From contig CP065006.1 in assembly GCA_016699695.1 (NCBI GenBank), positions 2,976,001 through 3,040,000 on the forward strand: DNA of 64,000 bases, given 5' to 3'. The notes under the pieces are model-generated. The model ran no database searches. It was not told where the DNA came from and worked only from the letters and a program-made list of their open reading frames with translations. Made by a program: the position numbers and the translations under genes. Source of the DNA: Bacteroidota bacterium (lineage in GTDB: Bacteria; Bacteroidota; Bacteroidia; Bacteroidales; UBA10428). Below, one piece after another: positions 11,201 to 18,727 of the stretch. Numbering within the stretch: the first letter of the stretch is position 1; each line of letters starts with the position of its first letter.

Positions 11201-12979
11201 GGAGGAACTATTGAGTATGGAGGCACTACTACCTACGAAACCATGGCCGGACAGGCACTGATGAACAATGTGACCTTCAGTGGTTCTGAATTGCGCCGGC
11301 TACCTAACAATAACATTGAGCTCAATGGCGATTTCCGCATCGATGGCCTCTCTTCCCTTACTGTAAAAAATGAATACAACAAGGATATTTCCCTTCGGGG
11401 CGACCTGATCAGGGTCAACGGTGCATTCGATGCCGGCACAGACCTGGCGAACCGCATTTCGTTTATTTCGACCGTAAACCAGAACATTACCGGTTTCTTC
11501 ACAGGTGCCAATGAGTTGCATTCGATGGTAGTAAATAATCCGGGAGGAATCACCATCTCATCCGGTACGGTAAACATAGCCGGCACCCTTTACCTTACAA
11601 ACGGCATCGTTACTACATCGGCCACCGATACCCTGCGGATTGGGGTAACATCGGCCATTTCTCCGGCAGCCGGTTCTGCTTCTGCCTTCATCAATGGTCC
11701 GCTTACGAAAGTAATGAGCAGTGGTGACGATTTCAGTTTCCCGGTAGGTAAATCCGGAAATTTTGGCTTGATGGATGTGTTGGACATCACTGGCATTACA
11801 GGGGTGGATACCGATGTGTCGACTGAATATTTTTTCAGCAACCCGCAAACCACCCTGGGTAGTGCTTTGGGAACCGGAGTCAATACGGTTAGCCAGACCG
11901 AATATTGGTCGGTAGACGTAGCAGGGGGTGCCCAGGCTGAAGTAAAACTTTACCTCGATGGCTCCAGCGATGTGGCCAATGCAGTTTCGAACCTTTCCGA
12001 CCTGATTATAGTCGGATGGAATGGTACTCAGTGGGTTCAGGTAGGAGGCACTTATACCATTACCGGAACAGCAACCAGTGGTAATATCGTGTGTAATTCC
12101 AACATCAATTACAATACCTATCAATATATTACTCTTGGTTCGAGCCAGGCAATAACCATTATTACTGCCTCTATCGTGAGCGGCGATGTGGCTATTTGTT
12201 CCGGAGCATCGACCAACCTTCTGCTTGCCTTTACAGGTGGCACAGCACCCTGGACCTATACACTCAACGGGTCGACATACGTAGCTGCAGCCAGTCCGCA
12301 TATGCATACTGTGACACCTGCAACTACTACCACCTATACACTCACGGCTGTGAGCGATGCCACTCCCACGGCGGGTATTGTGGTTGGAAACACAGATGCA
12401 GTAATAACAGTTAATGCAACGCCCATTCCTACGCTCAGCTCGTCAGAAAACCCATCCTGCGAAGGCACAACACTTGTGTTTACAGCGGGTGGTGGGGTTA
12501 ACTATGCTTTTTATGTAGCAGCCCTGGAAGTGCAATCGGGTACCATTGCCACCTACACTACGGCTACCTTGCCGGTAGGTACAACCACAATTGATGTAGT
12601 TGTTACCAGTTCGGCAGGGTGTAATTCCAACCTGGGGGTTGTGCCTGTATCGCAGGTGATAAGGGTAGTGCCAACTCCGCTTATAAGTGGAGCAGCCGTG
12701 TCGTGTGAGCAGTCTGTCGATACCTACACCACTCCGGCTAACGCCAATACTTTTTTATGGTCGGTAACAGGTGGAAGCTTGCAAACAGCGCAAGGCTTAA
12801 ATTCCATGGATGTTCTGTGGAGCAACCTGGTTCCGGCAGGTACCCTCTCCAGGGTATTTACAATAAGTATCGAAGAGACCGATGGGGTCTGCATTGGTAC
12901 CGACTCTTTTTCGGTCACAATAAACAGGCTTCCGGTAACCGGACCGGCACACCACATTAGCAACACATGGGAAAATTAA
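5291..12979 (+). CDS. Giant secreted beta-helix/Ig-like surface protein with short C-terminal tail motif
   Basis: A 2562-residue secreted protein, probably an adhesin or surface fibre. The frame is open from a GTG at 5255, but the ATG at 5291 is the better start because it leads straight into a signal peptide (IVSLSLFIFLWTFSAYGQ, cleavage near residue 27). Most of the protein is Gly/Asn/Thr/Ser-rich beta-strand repeats resembling right-handed beta-helix surface proteins. At least three long modules begin with a related W-rich segment (TTWYTLASGNWDDPTIWT, AAMNWHAQSTWSLTS, SGTWPTGTIWTPN). They are followed by GH(S/R)FGE... or GHRI stretches and PAG...F.SA. The last 280 residues form Ig/PKD-like domains with paired cysteines. 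There is no recognisable type A or type B T9SS sorting domain; the protein ends PVTGPAHHISNTWEN, almost the same as the next gene's end. Base composition is uneven inside the gene (see findings). Confidence 0.85.
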   Translation: MTYFQSIKRIVSLSLFIFLWTFSAYGQDTTWYTLASGNWDDPTIWTLDPSGSLPKNPGNYTPTTAVTGTSHRVVVNSGHNVLVTTNSKNNARLTVNGRIELNATTGHSFGEIRGGGKIVLKADNFPAGDASHFVSAGLGQGTVVFDSANYTLSAARTFYDVEIELDNPTDSVILLNNYTINGNLSLVQGRLKINNNLSTALLDLNVAGNVTVSADASIGVGTGNAYDGAQNYNNRFHDFYIGGDFVSYGAVRLTNQTVPDYLNQTTTGAVTLHFTGAADNYFKVYNTTDVYNLHVNKGTDKTYELSLYVHNKAYFALFGPNSAAYTRTVAHPQHDKALWVQAGTLRLKGEIVIPSLSEGGNDWSIGANAALVLDGENVQVYTTAQTGFSWTGFSHTQPLNIDVNTGNQGVSVYGDLVVENGFFSTANSAGLIYRPEAAGSVQISGGEISISQLRLSGAAGTGYYSYVQSGGIFRARANGEISGTAALFSLNDPNMYFSMSGGQLFAQAQTGYVYGAIDIQCAEGNYYVTGGEVICDVGASTEVYIIPTVYNFTITNATTVVQYSPLKVLNDLSVDGTSTFSANSFDLFIGGDFIFSDGATFNHGNNTTYFTGAGNSLINILNTTTPSDLVFYNLTIEKDKVNPSGFYTTQLSSSGRSELAGAAANTALTVLNNIKITRGSLNTYRYTLALNGDIEIVDGEIIADAASPGRIELTGGSSQHILSGSALKEQSFGHIELDDANGAILQSDINCANVTLTNGMFVLDIYNLTVIGTISGYSATRYFQTAGNASDKGLTVSFSLTGNYGANTLVATIPVGSPTGYSRAEIFIDGYNFGATSYSGTVRVTPVNSIHPGAPAGALAYYWVSEQSGFDAVPVGEVIYRFYLPTGLTKAGPHRDHGLIGSEWYRTDVEGPNNIVRFNHTSFGFVDGEFTSGNAGQFNNRRTLYSVGPQWIVGTAAMNWHAQSTWSLTSHDGPPLSGGGPGGALPGATDVCVVGRGHRINATSAGFTIGRLEFVHDTTSGANGFEDIPRVQINGNFNFGFGKVVGTGMFTQWWGNANNPTVTGDFGEFADQKYSWYLFVAENDNVVMPTSQVIFPNLATETNTAGFRLIFPQDIYVKYNLNPRGNSILLLNSGAAGDISVAGNCYIGDWGDAKIQFPTSGVNRILSIEGDLDFTKSAAAYVPTSYREVQVVNTTPTSLEHQLIVFGDIIQGVGVLDLYNGTGTANNAVLTLNGEENSTFSKTGVPATDLYRLVIEKLVGYSFTFNNDFRLLGPTNGGSKALELISGDLIILGSGTDITLTSGGAEFAIPSTSSLTVQNATVRASGTNTGIFLDGLMRVGDNSQWLLNGGSNNYIRYSASGSASIQIDQGTLRVGSQIRRNTITDDGILTFAQNHANSTVVIGETNAPENRRGLLEVLNTGSSFTQAAGANITIVRAQTAPAAPALYLDPTNTTIGIGATITFGNATTPAAQSMRIYSVPALQNLVVNNSSGNNPTVIQNIVPLTLLGDLTIQSGATFNANGLNLILGGNLYNSGNFVPAGNTTFFSGISNQRIVGNTSFYNLTKTSSTELWLALRNAAITVTNTFDIQAGSLRDSSNTVTLLGDCNFDGTHLHGAQGGEGIYFNGTTEQDLTGSGVFGKITVNNPAGVFLPLGNNFTVTDTLKLSSGVFAIGRNLLTLTVNAVIEEDNPFSATNMIQTNVSFTDYGVRKYLPSGARTFVYPIGSGGKYTPVTFDISANASATGYITVKAADELHPSIQEDSEAPSPEIVDADNVLQYHWVLRAQDITGFSATAYFNYEPGDVEVTAPYDVYDYITARLLNDGSGNWNKFDDVDKVDEINEWLVFDFTGVDDNQISGDYTAGVDGSSFNGAIPDQVPAYETNTSGTWPTGTIWTPNVAGGPRGAITRINATHTVNTPSNFVSSYSTAVFGRVEVNLTYGHRFGEVTGTGSIYTQNGSIPAGVYDQFFSAAGGTIEYGGTTTYETMAGQALMNNVTFSGSELRRLPNNNIELNGDFRIDGLSSLTVKNEYNKDISLRGDLIRVNGAFDAGTDLANRISFISTVNQNITGFFTGANELHSMVVNNPGGITISSGTVNIAGTLYLTNGIVTTSATDTLRIGVTSAISPAAGSASAFINGPLTKVMSSGDDFSFPVGKSGNFGLMDVLDITGITGVDTDVSTEYFFSNPQTTLGSALGTGVNTVSQTEYWSVDVAGGAQAEVKLYLDGSSDVANAVSNLSDLIIVGWNGTQWVQVGGTYTITGTATSGNIVCNSNINYNTYQYITLGSSQAITIITASIVSGDVAICSGASTNLLLAFTGGTAPWTYTLNGSTYVAAASPHMHTVTPATTTTYTLTAVSDATPTAGIVVGNTDAVITVNATPIPTLSSSENPSCEGTTLVFTAGGGVNYAFYVAALEVQSGTIATYTTATLPVGTTTIDVVVTSSAGCNSNLGVVPVSQVIRVVPTPLISGAAVSCEQSVDTYTTPANANTFLWSVTGGSLQTAQGLNSMDVLWSNLVPAGTLSRVFTISIEETDGVCIGTDSFSVTINRLPVTGPAHHISNTWEN

Positions 12980-13237
12980 AGCCAGAATGCAAGAAATGAG
13001 TAGATATATCCTGCATATAAGTAATATTACCCATACATGCGAGGGAGATTTACGTTACTTTTATCTTAATAGTTCTGAGAAAAAATAAAAGTTAACAGTT
13101 TAGTAAAAAAAAAGAGCTGAATAATCTAAAATATTCTTTAAATTTAATTAGCGCTGTAACCTTTTATTGTTCACCCAGTAAAAAGGAAAGAATAATAAAA
13201 ACAGTAAATCATTATTGTTGAACCAAAAATAGGTATT

Positions 13238-14167
13238 ATGAACAAAAGAATTACACAAAAAGTCCTTACCGCAGTGGCCATTACTTTCTTTGGCCTTAGC
13301 GTGAATGCACAAATCCTGACTGACTATGTTGAGGCAGTAGTAGGTGGACCTGAAGAAATTGACACGGTAACAACCGGTGTAACTATGCGTTACTATGTGT
13401 TGCCCGACCCTGTTTTTTCTCCAAGTTACGATGCTGCCACCAATACTAACCTTGGTGTAAACCAACGCTGGACCTGGACCTCTGCCCAAGCAGCTTTTAC
13501 TAAAGCTGCAGCGAACGAAAACTTTATTCTGTTTACAGCTCCTGCCGCTGGTAATTACACTACTACTGTTGTAGAAACCAACACAGGCTTATCCTGCGAC
13601 GATGGCGGACAAACCATTACCATCGAAGTGATTCCTGGTTCTACTGTTACTTTTACAGCAGCAGATGGAGGTGGAATATTTGGTTCAGCCGCTGCACCAT
13701 TTAATCTTTGCGAAACAGATCTTCGTTTAGGTACCGACAATGCACAAGCAACCTTGGCTAACGCTGTTCTTGCTGCAACCCCAAGCTTTCAGATACAATA
13801 TGCACTCACTGTCGATACTAACCAAAATGGCGATGGTACCTGGGGTAACATTGCTGCTCTAACCCAACCTTATCTGGGAACTGCCGGTAATCAGCAAGCG
13901 GTAACAGGTACTACCCATGACCTTACTTTGCCTGCGGGTGGATTTGTGTGTATTACTGATGGAGTTGATTATCCTACCCGTTATACCTATACCATTAGCG
14001 GTGTAACCGACCGCATTAGCCGTAAAGGTGATTATATAGCAAACCCAACTCAAGCAGCTACTGGATGGACTTGGTACGATACCACTGCTGAAACTCTTGT
14101 GATTACAGTCAACCCAGTACCGGTTACCGGACCTATTTATCACATTTCGAACTTGTGGGCTAATTAA
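13238..14167 (+). CDS. Secreted protein with PVTGP...HISN C-terminal tail; candidate abundant surface subunit
   Basis: A 309-residue exported protein of unknown family. The signal peptide is clear (MNKRITQKVLTAVAITFFGLSVNA, cleavage near residue 24). The mature part is Thr/Ala/Asn-rich and predicted all-beta, with two apparent Ig-like segments (about 30-130 and 135-295) and a few cysteines (in LSCDDGG, FNLCETD, FVCITDG). It ends PVTGPIYHISNLWAN, sharing 11 of 15 residues with the end of the giant protein upstream. A 258-base leader separates it from the giant gene, so it may have its own promoter or processing site, although none is certain. Regular use of a few codons (GCT, GGT, ACC) fits high expression. 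Inference: a structural subunit displayed at the cell surface with the neighbouring T9SS proteins. Confidence 0.8.
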   Translation: MNKRITQKVLTAVAITFFGLSVNAQILTDYVEAVVGGPEEIDTVTTGVTMRYYVLPDPVFSPSYDAATNTNLGVNQRWTWTSAQAAFTKAAANENFILFTAPAAGNYTTTVVETNTGLSCDDGGQTITIEVIPGSTVTFTAADGGGIFGSAAAPFNLCETDLRLGTDNAQATLANAVLAATPSFQIQYALTVDTNQNGDGTWGNIAALTQPYLGTAGNQQAVTGTTHDLTLPAGGFVCITDGVDYPTRYTYTISGVTDRISRKGDYIANPTQAATGWTWYDTTAETLVITVNPVPVTGPIYHISNLWAN

Positions 14168-14208
14168 TTCCCAAAAAAGCAAATCGTATTCATAATACAT
14201 TTCTCATT

Positions 14209-15258
14209 TTGGGCTTAATCAGACACATAGCACTTGTTATTACCTTATTAAGCATACTATCTGCCAAAAGCACCGGACAGTCCTCAGATTTGGGGACTGT
14301 CTGTGCTCAAAGCAGACATTTGTATGGTGTTACCGGCTTGCCTGGTTCTACCTTTATCTGGGCCCTTTCTGGCGGTATTATCGTGCAGGGAGGTGGCACA
14401 GATTCGTTGTTGGTAGAATGGGGATATGCCACCGGTAATTTTCAGATGGAGGTAGTAGAATTGTCTGCTGCAGGTTGTCTCGGACTTCCTGTAATGGGCG
14501 ATGTAGTAGTGCAGGCCCCTGATGTAGACCTGGGTGTTGATAATTACGAGATTTGCGAAGGAGAATCGTACGACTTTGATGCTTCCGGCAGTTACTTTGG
14601 AGTGCCCACCTACTTATGGCACGATGGAAGTACCAATTCATTCTATACAGCCGATACTACTGAAAATATCTGGGTATTGGTAACCGATGGCCTGGGATGC
14701 ACCCGCTACGATTCGGTTGAGTTTGTCTCCAACCCCACACCAGTAGTAACCCTGGGCAACGATACGGTTTTTTGTAACGCTGAGGAGCCGTTGGTGCTTG
14801 ATGCCGGCGATTTTGTTACCTACAACTGGACCACCAATACCGATAACTTTGTTAACAACCCCATTTATATTTATCAGCAGAACGAGTACACCGACACCAT
14901 TCGTATTAGGGTAACCAACGAATTTGGATGTGCCGGGTACGATACTATGCTGGTATTTCCTTGCAGTCTGGCCCGTATCTTCGATGGTATGATCAATACT
15001 TTTACTCCCAATGGCGATGGTGAGAACGATACCTGGGTTATTTTGCGCGACCATAAAATGGATCAGTTTCCGAATGCAGTGCTGGAAGTGTTCGACCGCT
15101 GGGGTCGATTGGTATACCGCTCCAAAAATGTGGCTGGAGAGCCTTGGGATGGTACCTCAAAAGGACGACCCATGCCTATGGATGCCTATTTCTTTGTATT
15201 GGAACTAAATTATGCCGGATTTGAGGCCATTACCGGCACTGTAAACCTTGTTCGCTAA
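14209..15258 (+). CDS. T9SS type B sorting-domain (gliding motility C-terminal) Ig-like surface protein
   Basis: A 349-residue secreted protein with a type B T9SS sorting domain. The start is a TTG at 14209, leading into a signal peptide (LIRHIALVITLLSILSAKSTGQ); no in-frame ATG lies nearby. Residues about 28-110 form a PKD/Ig-like domain (CAQSRHLYGVTGLPGSTFIWALSGG) related in pattern to the last domain of the giant protein. Two more Ig-like segments follow (LGVDNYEICEGESYDFDASG; LGNDTVFCNAEEPLVLDAG). The C-terminal about 90 residues carry the gliding-motility-associated sorting signature: TFTPNGDGENDTWVI from about residue 264, then VLEVFDRWGRLVYRS, PWDG, MDAYFFVLEL and a terminal TGTVNLVR. 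Type B substrates are known to pair with PorP/SprF-like proteins, and one is encoded next. Confidence 0.92.
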   Translation: MGLIRHIALVITLLSILSAKSTGQSSDLGTVCAQSRHLYGVTGLPGSTFIWALSGGIIVQGGGTDSLLVEWGYATGNFQMEVVELSAAGCLGLPVMGDVVVQAPDVDLGVDNYEICEGESYDFDASGSYFGVPTYLWHDGSTNSFYTADTTENIWVLVTDGLGCTRYDSVEFVSNPTPVVTLGNDTVFCNAEEPLVLDAGDFVTYNWTTNTDNFVNNPIYIYQQNEYTDTIRIRVTNEFGCAGYDTMLVFPCSLARIFDGMINTFTPNGDGENDTWVILRDHKMDQFPNAVLEVFDRWGRLVYRSKNVAGEPWDGTSKGRPMPMDAYFFVLELNYAGFEAITGTVNLVR

Positions 15259-15264
15259 AAAATG

Positions 15265-15284
15265 AAACAACACACATGTTGTTT
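15265..15284 (+). other. Small perfect hairpin between type B gene and porP-like gene
   Basis: AAACAACA and TGTTGTTT form a perfect 8-bp stem with a 4-base loop, just after the stop of the type B gene. There is no T-run after it, so it is more likely an mRNA processing or stability element than a full terminator. It could lower expression of the downstream porP-like gene. Confidence 0.35.
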
Positions 15285-15311
15285 AGTCAATTTTAGAAGG
15301 GAGAAAGTAGT

Positions 15312-16334
15312 GTGAAAATACAGCATTTTAAATTTACGCTTATAGTCTTGGCTGCTTTTCTGTTTGTGCCGGGAAAAGGGCAGCAATTTCCTGTGTATTC
15401 GCAATACTGGACCAATAAATTTTTGTTAAACCCCGCTGTGGCTGGCCACGAAGGGTATACTTCCTTTAACCTTACGGCACGCAAGCAATGGGCCAACCTG
15501 AAAGGTTCACCTGGTACATTGGCTGTATCCGGACAAACCCGGCTGGTGCGCAGCAGTCATATCTCGCGGGGTAAAAATGTGGTTAAGCGCCGCAAGGCTA
15601 TGACCCGTGGTGGAAAAGTAGGAGTAGGTGGCTACATATTTACCGATAACCTGGGTGCCTTTAACAAAACAGGCTTTCAGGGTACCTATGCCTATCACAT
15701 CGGGATGAACCAGTCTCAGCTTTCGTTTGGGGCCAGTCTTATCGGCTTGCAATACCACCTCGACAAGGATAAGATGGAAGTTGAAAATCCTGATTACCTT
15801 CTGGATATCACCAGCACCAATGGCTATGTGATTGATGGTAATTTTGGTTCGTATTTCTCTGCCGAAGATTTTTATGGTGGTTTCTCAGTTCATAATCTTT
15901 TCGAAAGTTTCTTTAAACTCAACAACCGCGATGGTTCGGATGTAAAACTCGAACGCCAATATATGCTTATGGGTGGTTATCGATATGAGGTCGATCGTGC
16001 GCTTTTTCTGGAACCCTCTTTTAATTTGAAGTTTAGTGAGAATGTGGCAACTCAGCTCGATCTGAATCTTACGGCCTACTTTAACGAGGACTATTGGGCA
16101 GGAATGGCCTACCGCACAGGTGGCGGATCGTCGGTTTCCACTGAAAGCCTCAATGGCCGTGGTGCTGCCATCATTCTGTATGGTGGGGTGCGGGTCGATA
16201 AATACTTTTTTGGGTATTCGTTCGATTACAGCCTAAGCAGCATTCAGAAATATAGTTATGGTTCGCATGAAATTATGGCTGCTGTTCGTTTTGGCGACAA
16301 TGCCCGCCGTTACCGCTGGTTGAACCGGTATTAA
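15312..16334 (+). CDS. PorP/SprF family type IX secretion membrane protein
   Basis: A 340-residue outer-membrane protein of the PorP/SprF family, whose members serve specific type B T9SS substrates during secretion or surface attachment. It begins at a GTG preceded by GGGAGAAAG. A signal peptide (FKFTLIVLAAFLFVPGKGQ) is followed by the family opening QFPVYSQYWTNKFLLNPAVAGHEGYTSF, typical of PorP/SprF. It continues through alternating beta-strand segments to the family-type end (YGSHEIMAAVRFGDN). Length is typical. A 53-base gap separates it from the type B sorting-domain gene, the usual order in Bacteroidota. Inference: this is the dedicated membrane partner for the surface proteins encoded in this operon. 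Confidence 0.92.
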   Translation: MKIQHFKFTLIVLAAFLFVPGKGQQFPVYSQYWTNKFLLNPAVAGHEGYTSFNLTARKQWANLKGSPGTLAVSGQTRLVRSSHISRGKNVVKRRKAMTRGGKVGVGGYIFTDNLGAFNKTGFQGTYAYHIGMNQSQLSFGASLIGLQYHLDKDKMEVENPDYLLDITSTNGYVIDGNFGSYFSAEDFYGGFSVHNLFESFFKLNNRDGSDVKLERQYMLMGGYRYEVDRALFLEPSFNLKFSENVATQLDLNLTAYFNEDYWAGMAYRTGGGSSVSTESLNGRGAAIILYGGVRVDKYFFGYSFDYSLSSIQKYSYGSHEIMAAVRFGDNARRYRWLNRY

Positions 16335-16492
16335 AATTCCATTTACTTTTCTTTGGTTGCCAACTATGTAATATCCTCTTTTTGAGGTTGAAGAATATTC
16401 TGGCTATTTTTCTCCATCATTTAACTCTACTGGCAGCTTGTTTATTATCCTGCTTAGCAATACCAACACCTTTTAAAAGATGGATAGAAACC

Positions 16493-17353
16493 TTAAAAAA
16501 CCGGATCCTTTCGGGGCAATTGACGGGTATAAACTGTGTATTTGGTGGTGTAATTATAAAGATAGAAATCATTCGTACCATTTACACGACGCTCATTCTC
16601 GAGACTCCCTCCCGGCATGTATTTGAAAACAGTATAGAAGTGTATTTTTTCATTCGCAGGCAACAAATAAGTATTAATCTTTTCGAGCTGGTTAGCAGCG
16701 TTGTAAATGTAATTGTGCCAGTACTTTATTGAATCCTGATTTTTTGAGATGATTGTTTCGTATTTGTTGGTTAGAAGGGTGTCGTTGTATTCAAAATTAA
16801 ATATGGTTTTATAGGCAGAATCAGCCAGGTGGTTGGTTATTTCATTGCGAATTTCCTGCATTTTGTTGTAGGTAATTACCTCAGTTTTAAGTGAAACCCC
16901 GCCAGCGTTTTGAGAGTGAATTGTCAGGGTGTTTTTTTTACGGATGTAATTACGCGTATCCATCAACGAGGAGGTTTTCGTATCAGCCTGGTATTGGTAG
17001 TGTTTTATATTCTGAAGTTTACCCTTTTTATAGTTGTAGGTATAATACTCAATCAGTTGTTCGAGTGGATTGTTCTTTTCCACCAGCCGAATAGTTTTGT
17101 CGGCATTGTAGTAGTAGTATAAAATGTATTCTTCAGCCTTGGTGTTTGCATTGAAATAGGACTCACGGAAGAGTTCGCCTGTAGCATCTCTCATTTCCAG
17201 TTTAATGGCTGCTTTACGCGCAGTATTGCGCCCATTGAATATCTCGTGCTGATAAATAGTTTTAACATACAGAGTAGAGTCGTCGGTGCCCGAAACCAAT
17301 GCTGGAATTAGCACCAAAGCAGAAAAGAGAATAGAAAGTAGAAAGCTTTTCAT
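16493..17353 (-). CDS. Unknown secreted protein, tyrosine-rich
   Basis: A 286-residue protein that I do not recognise. It has a signal peptide (MKSFLLSILFSALVLIPALVSG, cleavage near residue 22) and no membrane segment after it. The mature part is rich in Tyr, Asn, Lys and Thr, with repeated short Y-x-Y strands (EEYILYYYYN, IEYYTYNYKKGKL, VFKYMPGGSL, YLYNYTTKYTVYT). The pattern resembles periplasmic or surface proteins built from YD/MORN-like beta-hairpins, but I would not assign a family. It begins 2 bases after the stop of the TPR gene on the same strand, so the two are very likely co-transcribed and may work together. Confidence 0.7.
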   Translation of the reverse strand: MKSFLLSILFSALVLIPALVSGTDDSTLYVKTIYQHEIFNGRNTARKAAIKLEMRDATGELFRESYFNANTKAEEYILYYYYNADKTIRLVEKNNPLEQLIEYYTYNYKKGKLQNIKHYQYQADTKTSSLMDTRNYIRKKNTLTIHSQNAGGVSLKTEVITYNKMQEIRNEITNHLADSAYKTIFNFEYNDTLLTNKYETIISKNQDSIKYWHNYIYNAANQLEKINTYLLPANEKIHFYTVFKYMPGGSLENERRVNGTNDFYLYNYTTKYTVYTRQLPRKDPVF

Positions 17354-17355
17354 AG

Positions 17356-18618
17356 TTATTGTTTTGAGCAGTACATGGTCAATAATTCCTGGGCTTTGGG
17401 ATGTCCGAGTTTAAGAGCTTTGTCGGCATCCAGGCATCCCAAATCATAATTAGTGGCGGAAATGTAATAGGCGGCTCGCAGGTAATACACATCGGCAGTT
17501 TTGTAGTTGGTATTAAGACATTGACTAAGGTCGTTGATGGCTTTATCGTATTGTTTTGAATTTCCATAAGCATAAGCCCTGTTAAAAAGCGCTTCAGGAT
17601 TACCCGGATAGGCTTCGAGCATTATTGTGTAGTGCTTTATTGCACCGGCGAAATTATTGTTCATCATTTCAACCACACCCAGGTTTAAATTTGCCTGAAG
17701 AGCCCTTTCGCCTTGCGGATTTGCCTGAATACTACTTCTAAAAGCGCCTTTTGCCTCTGTAGGTTTTTGTGCGCTAAGCAGCGCCAGTCCAAGATTAAAA
17801 TATGCTTCGTGAAGTTTGTACTCTAGTTGAATGGTTTCTCTGAAGCTTGCAACAGCCTCGGCATAACGACCATTTTTTGCATAGGTGAGGCCTTTGTAAT
17901 AATGTGCTTTGGCCAGTTTATTATCGAGTTTAAGCGCATTGTCAAAATCATTCAGTGCCCCTTCAAAGTCGTTCAGGTTTAGTTTGAAATACCCACGCTG
18001 ATAAAAAGCCTCGGTGTTGGAGGGGTCCAGCTCAATGATTTTGTTGTAATCGGCCACAATGCCTTTGTAATCGGCCAGTTCGGTGCGGATGCTCAGGCTC
18101 GATTCGTAATACTCCACTTTATTCTGATCGAGTTCCTGTGCTTTTTTAAAATCGAGAAGCGATTCATCCAGTTTACCCATGCTTGCCTTTACTGCGCCGC
18201 GATAATAAAAGGCTTCAGCTAACATTGAGTCGAGTTCTATAGCTTTGTTAAAAGAAGCCAGGGAGGAATCAAGTTTTTGAAGTTTCAGGTAGCATTGCCC
18301 CTCGATGGAAAATGCCTCCGCCTTATCAGGAAATAATAGGAACATTTGCTGAAGAACAGCCATGGCCTCGTTGGTATTTTCCTGTGCGAGTTGAGTTTTT
18401 GACAGGTTCAGGTAGGCTTCGTAAAGCTGTTTATTTAGTTTAATGGCCTTTTCGAACGATGCCTGTGCCGAGGTAAAATCTTTGGCTTCGAATTGGGTTA
18501 TCCCTTCCAATACATATTTGGTGGCTGTTTTTTCTTTGTACGATTTAATTGAAATAATTAGCACTACCAAAAGTGCAAGAATAAGAAGGGCTATAAGGTA
18601 CCAGAATGATTTCTTCAT
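17356..18618 (-). CDS. Membrane-anchored TPR-repeat protein
   Basis: A 420-residue protein with one N-terminal membrane segment (YLIALLILALLVVLIISI, about residues 7-24). The rest is nearly all tetratricopeptide repeats, about ten 34-residue units with the usual A...Y...A/G..L pattern (AFYQRGYFKLNLNDFEGALNDF, AHYYKGLTYAKNGRYAEAVASF). TPR solenoids act as protein-protein scaffolds; the anchor suggests the solenoid faces the periplasm. No enzymatic domain is visible. It lies 2 bases upstream of the unknown secreted protein. Its partner cannot be deduced from sequence. Confidence 0.85.
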   Translation of the reverse strand: MKKSFWYLIALLILALLVVLIISIKSYKEKTATKYVLEGITQFEAKDFTSAQASFEKAIKLNKQLYEAYLNLSKTQLAQENTNEAMAVLQQMFLLFPDKAEAFSIEGQCYLKLQKLDSSLASFNKAIELDSMLAEAFYYRGAVKASMGKLDESLLDFKKAQELDQNKVEYYESSLSIRTELADYKGIVADYNKIIELDPSNTEAFYQRGYFKLNLNDFEGALNDFDNALKLDNKLAKAHYYKGLTYAKNGRYAEAVASFRETIQLEYKLHEAYFNLGLALLSAQKPTEAKGAFRSSIQANPQGERALQANLNLGVVEMMNNNFAGAIKHYTIMLEAYPGNPEALFNRAYAYGNSKQYDKAINDLSQCLNTNYKTADVYYLRAAYYISATNYDLGCLDADKALKLGHPKAQELLTMYCSKQ

Positions 18619-18656
18619 ATTACATTGTTTTTAAGCGATGGTATATAAAGATAAAA

Positions 18657-18682
18657 AAAAGCTGTCGGATATGACAGCTTTT
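18657..18682 (-). terminator. Intrinsic terminator of the KASIII-like gene
   Basis: AAAAGCTGTC and GACAGCTTTT form a 10-bp stem with a 6-base loop. On the minus strand it is followed by a T-run (CTTTTTTTTATC). It lies downstream of the KASIII-like gene and upstream of the TPR gene, so it separates the two transcription units. Confidence 0.85.
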
Positions 18683-18727
18683 CGAATTATTCCTGTGAAA
18701 AGGATTTTTTAGGGTCTTAAATAGTGC

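Noticed and set aside
11558..12307. 249-codon open frame on the minus strand inside the giant gene
   Set aside because: It is Cys/Gly/His-rich with no domain pattern and lies opposite a clear coding frame with Ig-like domains; a shadow frame.
12932..12976. PVTGP tail read as a sortase LPxTG signal
   Set aside because: There is no hydrophobic segment or basic tail after it; the proteins end about 10 residues later. Bacteroidota also do not use this type of cell-wall sorting.
16382..16732. 116-codon plus-strand frame downstream of the porP-like gene
   Set aside because: Most of it lies opposite the unknown secreted protein gene, which has a clear signal peptide and codon pattern. The plus-strand product has no recognisable feature.
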